Origin: an uncultured Eubacteriales bacterium
GTDB taxonomy: Bacteria; Bacillota_A; Clostridia; Lachnospirales; Lachnospiraceae
Assembly: GCA_902803345.1 (NCBI GenBank)
Contig: CADCPV010000299.1
Coordinates: 1 to 8,257, forward strand
Length of the DNA stretch: 8,257 bases
Reading direction: 5' to 3'
This document shows positions 6,311 through 8,257 of this stretch, one piece after another (position 1 is the stretch's first letter; every line of letters starts with the position of its first letter). Both the position numbers and the translations under genes were made by a program. Below the pieces are notes generated by a model. That model worked only from the letters and a program-made list of their open reading frames with translations. It ran no database searches and was not told the DNA's origin.

Positions 6311-6339
6311 TTGAGGGACGCCAAAAAGCCGTCCCTCAA
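6311..6339 (-). other. 10-bp stem-loop just after the rpsO stop, without U-tract
   Basis: On the minus strand TTGAGGGACG (6330-6339) pairs perfectly with CGTCCCTCAA (6311-6320) across a 9-nt loop. It lies 8 nt beyond the rpsO stop codon. The bases after it (CGTATGAATAAGG) are not U-rich, so full termination is unlikely. It could stabilise the 3' end of a processed rpsO mRNA or cause partial termination before pnp. The stem is certain by inspection; the function is inferred. Confidence 0.65.
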
Positions 6340-6347
6340 AATTTGAA

Positions 6348-6614
6348 TTACCTTCTTAAGCCTAATTTCTCAATCAGAGCACGATAACGGTTGATGTCTT
6401 TCTTCTTGAGGTAATCAAGCATGCCCCTTCTCTGACCGACCATCATGAACAGGCCGCGGCGGGAATGATTATCCTTCTTGTTGACTTTGAGGTGCTCTGT
6501 AAGCTCCTGAATCCTTGCGGTCAGGATTGCTACCTGTACTTCGGGCGAACCGGTGTCGCCTTCCTTCAAACCGTACTCTTTGATAATTGCAGCTTTCTTT
6601 TCCTTTGAAATCAT
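6348..6614 (-). CDS. rpsO: 30S ribosomal protein S15
   Basis: The 88-residue product matches S15 over its whole length, with conserved [22 protein letters not shown] and the C-terminal KLGLRR. S15 binds the central-domain three-way junction of 16S rRNA early in 30S assembly. The ATG at 6614 follows AAGGAGG by 9 nt. The gene has its own promoter and is followed by pnp across a 147-nt junction holding three stem-loops. In many Bacillota ribF and truB precede rpsO; here an unrelated membrane protein gene does. S15 controls its own mRNA in several bacterial groups. Confidence 0.98.
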   Translation of the reverse strand: MISKEKKAAIIKEYGLKEGDTGSPEVQVAILTARIQELTEHLKVNKKDNHSRRGLFMMVGQRRGMLDYLKKKDINRYRALIEKLGLRR

Positions 6615-6696
6615 GAGAGATTTCCTCCTTATATTTTCTTACCGGAGACCGGGTCATCGGTCGGAAATTCCAGAAAACTCAGCGTCCGGCGCACAC
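6615..6696 (-). promoter_or_regulatory. 5' leader of rpsO, possible S15 autoregulatory RNA
   Basis: About 80 nt lie between the predicted start of transcription and the rpsO ATG. The minus strand can form an enclosing stem GCCGGA with TCCGGT (one G-U pair). Inside it, next to its 3' arm, lies the hairpin GACCG-ATGACC-CGGTC. A multi-branch structure near the start codon is the kind of layout used by known S15-binding leaders, which differ between phyla. No match to a specific S15 leader class could be tested here. Confidence 0.4.
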
Positions 6697-6702
6697 CGAC
6701 AT

Positions 6703-6731
6703 ACTATAGCACGAAACGTTTGAAATGTAAA
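6703..6731 (-). promoter_or_regulatory. Sigma-A promoter of rpsO (and probably pnp and the genes beyond)
   Basis: Minus-strand TTTACA (6726-6731) is followed after 17 nt by TATAGT (6703-6708), with TGC directly before it as an extended -10 element. Transcription should begin near 6696. The -35 box begins only 8 bp after the stop codon of the membrane protein gene, with no terminator between. Confidence 0.87.
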
Positions 6732-6738
6732 GGACTTT

Positions 6739-8257
6739 TTACGATTTCCTGTCAAAAACCGAATCCAGCTCGACTTCATCCTCCGAAATGATCTCGACAT
6801 CATCGTCTTCTAAGATCGGTTCACCGACTGCAGCAGGCTCTGAAGAAAGCGTTTCCGAACTTGGCACTTCCTCTTCCGTTTCGGGAATAATCAGGTCTTC
6901 ATCCGGAATCGGCGGTTCTTTCGGTACGTCCGGCTGCTTATCGAAATCAGAAACCGTTTCGACAGGAACTGCAGGAATCACGGGAATCGCATCAGAAGAC
7001 GCATCCGCCGCCGGTGTCTCCGGGCTCACTTCTTCAGCAGGTTCAGCTGCTGCCGGCTCCGGTTCCGGAACGGACTCTATGGTCTCCGAGGCTGCAGCTT
7101 CGGGCGTTTCCGTCAGGCTGATCTCATCTTCGGGCTTCGGAAGTTTGACTGCGGCTTCCGCTTCCTCTACCGGAAGTTCGGATTCTTCCTCGACAACAGC
7201 AAGTTCCGACTCGTCTTCGATTGTAGAAGGATCCGGCTCTTCGATCGTTTTCGCGACGGAATCTTCTTCCACAATCGCAAGCTCGATCTCATCCTCGGCA
7301 TTTTCGTCGACAAACTGATTCTCTTCCGCTTCCTGCCCAAACAGAATCTTCATCGTTTCATCCGGATCCGAAACATCTTCTTCCTGAAGCGGAAGCTCTT
7401 CCAGATCGTCGATATCACCAGCGGAAGGAATCAGCGGATCCTCGGGACCATCCGCGAAAATCCGCGGTTCCGCAGTATTCCTGTTTCTTCCGATCTTCAG
7501 CAAGAGAAGCAACAGACCGAAGAGCGCTGCACCGATTACAGCACCGGATACCGCAAAGAGAATTGCACGGTCCAACGGAAATTCATCTGTTTTTTCGGGA
7601 ACTGTCTCTTCTGCTGTAGTGCTTTCCTCAGTTTCAATCCGCGCCGGGCGGTTGTCAGTCCTGGAATTCAGGTTGTCGTAGGGGAACAGACGTCCGGTAT
7701 CAAGGTCAAAGTAATAGAAAGCCGGCTCAATTCCTTCATCATAAGTTCCGTACACAAGATAAGTCCGGGCAGCGGTTTTTTCACTCTGCGCCGCCCAGAT
7801 ATACTGCTTGTTGACGATCAGATCTGTTTTTTCATAGCCTTTCGGCGCTTCGATATTGGTGTCATCGACTGCGAAAAGGAAACGGCCGGTGTCGGAATTG
7901 TACTCCCAGGGAACGAAATAATCCTGACCGACTTCGTAGGCCCTCGTTCTTGCATCTTCGGATTCCGATTCGCTGATGGATTCCGCAATGCTTTCAGATT
8001 CTTCCGCAATAGAGCGTGATTCCTCTTCCTCGGATTCCTCAATCGATTCCTGAATAGACAGCGATTCCTGACGGCTGGATTCCTCGATCGAAACACTCTC
8101 GGCAATGCTGGAATTCTTGATGGATTCCTCTATAGCCTTGGATTCAGCGATTTTACGCTGCTCTTCAGCGATGGAGGCGTCAATAGAGGCCTGACGTTCC
8201 GCCTCTTCACGTGTACGCTCACGTTCTGCAGCTTCGGACGCCGCCTGAGATTCTGCA
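6739..8257 (-). CDS. Single-pass membrane protein with Ser/Glu repeats outside and an acidic tail inside, partial (start beyond window)
   Basis: I do not recognise the family. The frame is open from the window edge, so the 505 visible residues are a C-terminal part. Residues 1-100 are rich in Ser, Glu, Ala and Arg and include a 15-residue repeat, probably helical. Residues 105-200 form a compact-looking domain with aromatic residues and two DTGR(F/L) motifs (122-125 and 186-189), perhaps an internal duplication. A hydrophobic helix spans 231-253 and is followed by KIGRNRN, which by the positive-inside rule puts the N-terminal part outside and the last 252 residues in the cytoplasm. That tail is strongly acidic and rich in Glu, Asp, Pro, Ser and Ala, hence probably disordered. 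An internal GTG at 7755 has no ribosome binding site and falls within the folded-looking domain, so it is not the start. A surface or signalling scaffold is conceivable but not shown. Confidence 0.85.
   Translation of the reverse strand, partial: AESQAASEAAERERTREEAERQASIDASIAEEQRKIAESKAIEESIKNSSIAESVSIEESSRQESLSIQESIEESEEEESRSIAEESESIAESISESESEDARTRAYEVGQDYFVPWEYNSDTGRFLFAVDDTNIEAPKGYEKTDLIVNKQYIWAAQSEKTAARTYLVYGTYDEGIEPAFYYFDLDTGRLFPYDNLNSRTDNRPARIETEESTTAEETVPEKTDEFPLDRAILFAVSGAVIGAALFGLLLLLLKIGRNRNTAEPRIFADGPEDPLIPSAGDIDDLEELPLQEEDVSDPDETMKILFGQEAEENQFVDENAEDEIELAIVEEDSVAKTIEEPDPSTIEDESELAVVEEESELPVEEAEAAVKLPKPEDEISLTETPEAAASETIESVPEPEPAAAEPAEEVSPETPAADASSDAIPVIPAVPVETVSDFDKQPDVPKEPPIPDEDLIIPETEEEVPSSETLSSEPAAVGEPILEDDDVEIISEDEVELDSVFDRKS
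8002..8136 (-). repeat. Three tandem 45-bp (15-residue) units in the membrane protein gene
   Basis: The coding strand carries GAGGAATCC three times at exact 45-bp steps (plus-strand GGATTCCTC at 8122-8130, 8077-8085 and 8032-8040). The protein units are residues 41-55, 56-70 and 71-85, each opening (A/S)IEES and continuing with further Ser, Ile and Glu. The units have diverged at other positions. A related IAES spacing extends one unit upstream. Confidence 0.7.

Noticed and set aside
6788..7318. Ser/Gly-rich open frame of 176 codons on the plus strand
   Set aside because: It is the mirror of the acidic tail: Glu and Asp codons read in reverse give Ser-type codons, which accounts for its composition.
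7753..7755. GTG as start of a 338-residue version of the membrane protein
   Set aside because: No Shine-Dalgarno precedes it, the frame stays open to the window edge, and the start would cut the domain holding the two DTGR motifs.
8002..8136. CRISPR array
   Set aside because: The short repeats at 45-bp steps keep a reading frame and diverge gradually, with no conserved long repeat or unrelated spacers; they are protein repeats.

Overview
The window is a compact, almost wholly coding stretch of bacterial chromosome. All eight genes lie on the minus strand, so the map reads from right (8257) to left (1). Strong AGGAGG-type ribosome binding sites, sigma-A promoters, a cysteine protease of the Prp family next to rplU, and a split TIGR03960/DUF2344 pair point to a Bacillota, most likely a moderate-GC clostridial (Lachnospiraceae-like) organism. 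The species cannot be named from this sequence alone.

Layout in transcription order: (1) 8257-6739, the C-terminal part of a single-pass membrane protein with a Ser/Glu repeat region outside and a long acidic tail inside; its start lies beyond the window. (2) A sigma-A promoter (TTTACA-17-TATAGT, extended -10) directly after that gene, then rpsO (ribosomal protein S15). (3) An rpsO-pnp junction with three stem-loops, none with a U-tract, then pnp (polynucleotide phosphorylase). (4) A 13-bp hairpin, then rsuA (16S rRNA pseudouridine synthase), a B12-type radical SAM protein and a DUF2344 protein, the last three overlapping by 4 and 26 nt. (5) A second sigma-A promoter (TTGACA-17-TATCTT) directly after the DUF2344 stop, a structured leader, then rplU (ribosomal protein L21) and the start of prp, the protease expected to trim L27. 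rpmA should follow outside the window.

Most genes serve the ribosome or RNA turnover: two ribosomal proteins, an rRNA modification enzyme, an mRNA exonuclease, and a ribosomal-protein protease. The radical SAM/DUF2344 pair is conserved in this neighbourhood in many clostridia but its chemistry is unknown to me. No canonical intrinsic terminator (stem plus U-tract) was seen, so the segments may be linked by readthrough, with internal promoters and stem-loops setting relative levels.

Three automatic-looking starts are probably wrong and are corrected here from Shine-Dalgarno position and family N-termini: rsuA (TTG at 3868), the DUF2344 gene (TTG at 1294) and pnp (ATG at 6200). There is no gene-free stretch longer than 300 bases. 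No mobile element, CRISPR array or tRNA was seen, and I see no convincing wholly novel system. The best leads are the hairpins bracketing pnp, the cysteine-rich tail of the radical SAM protein, and the unrecognised membrane protein.
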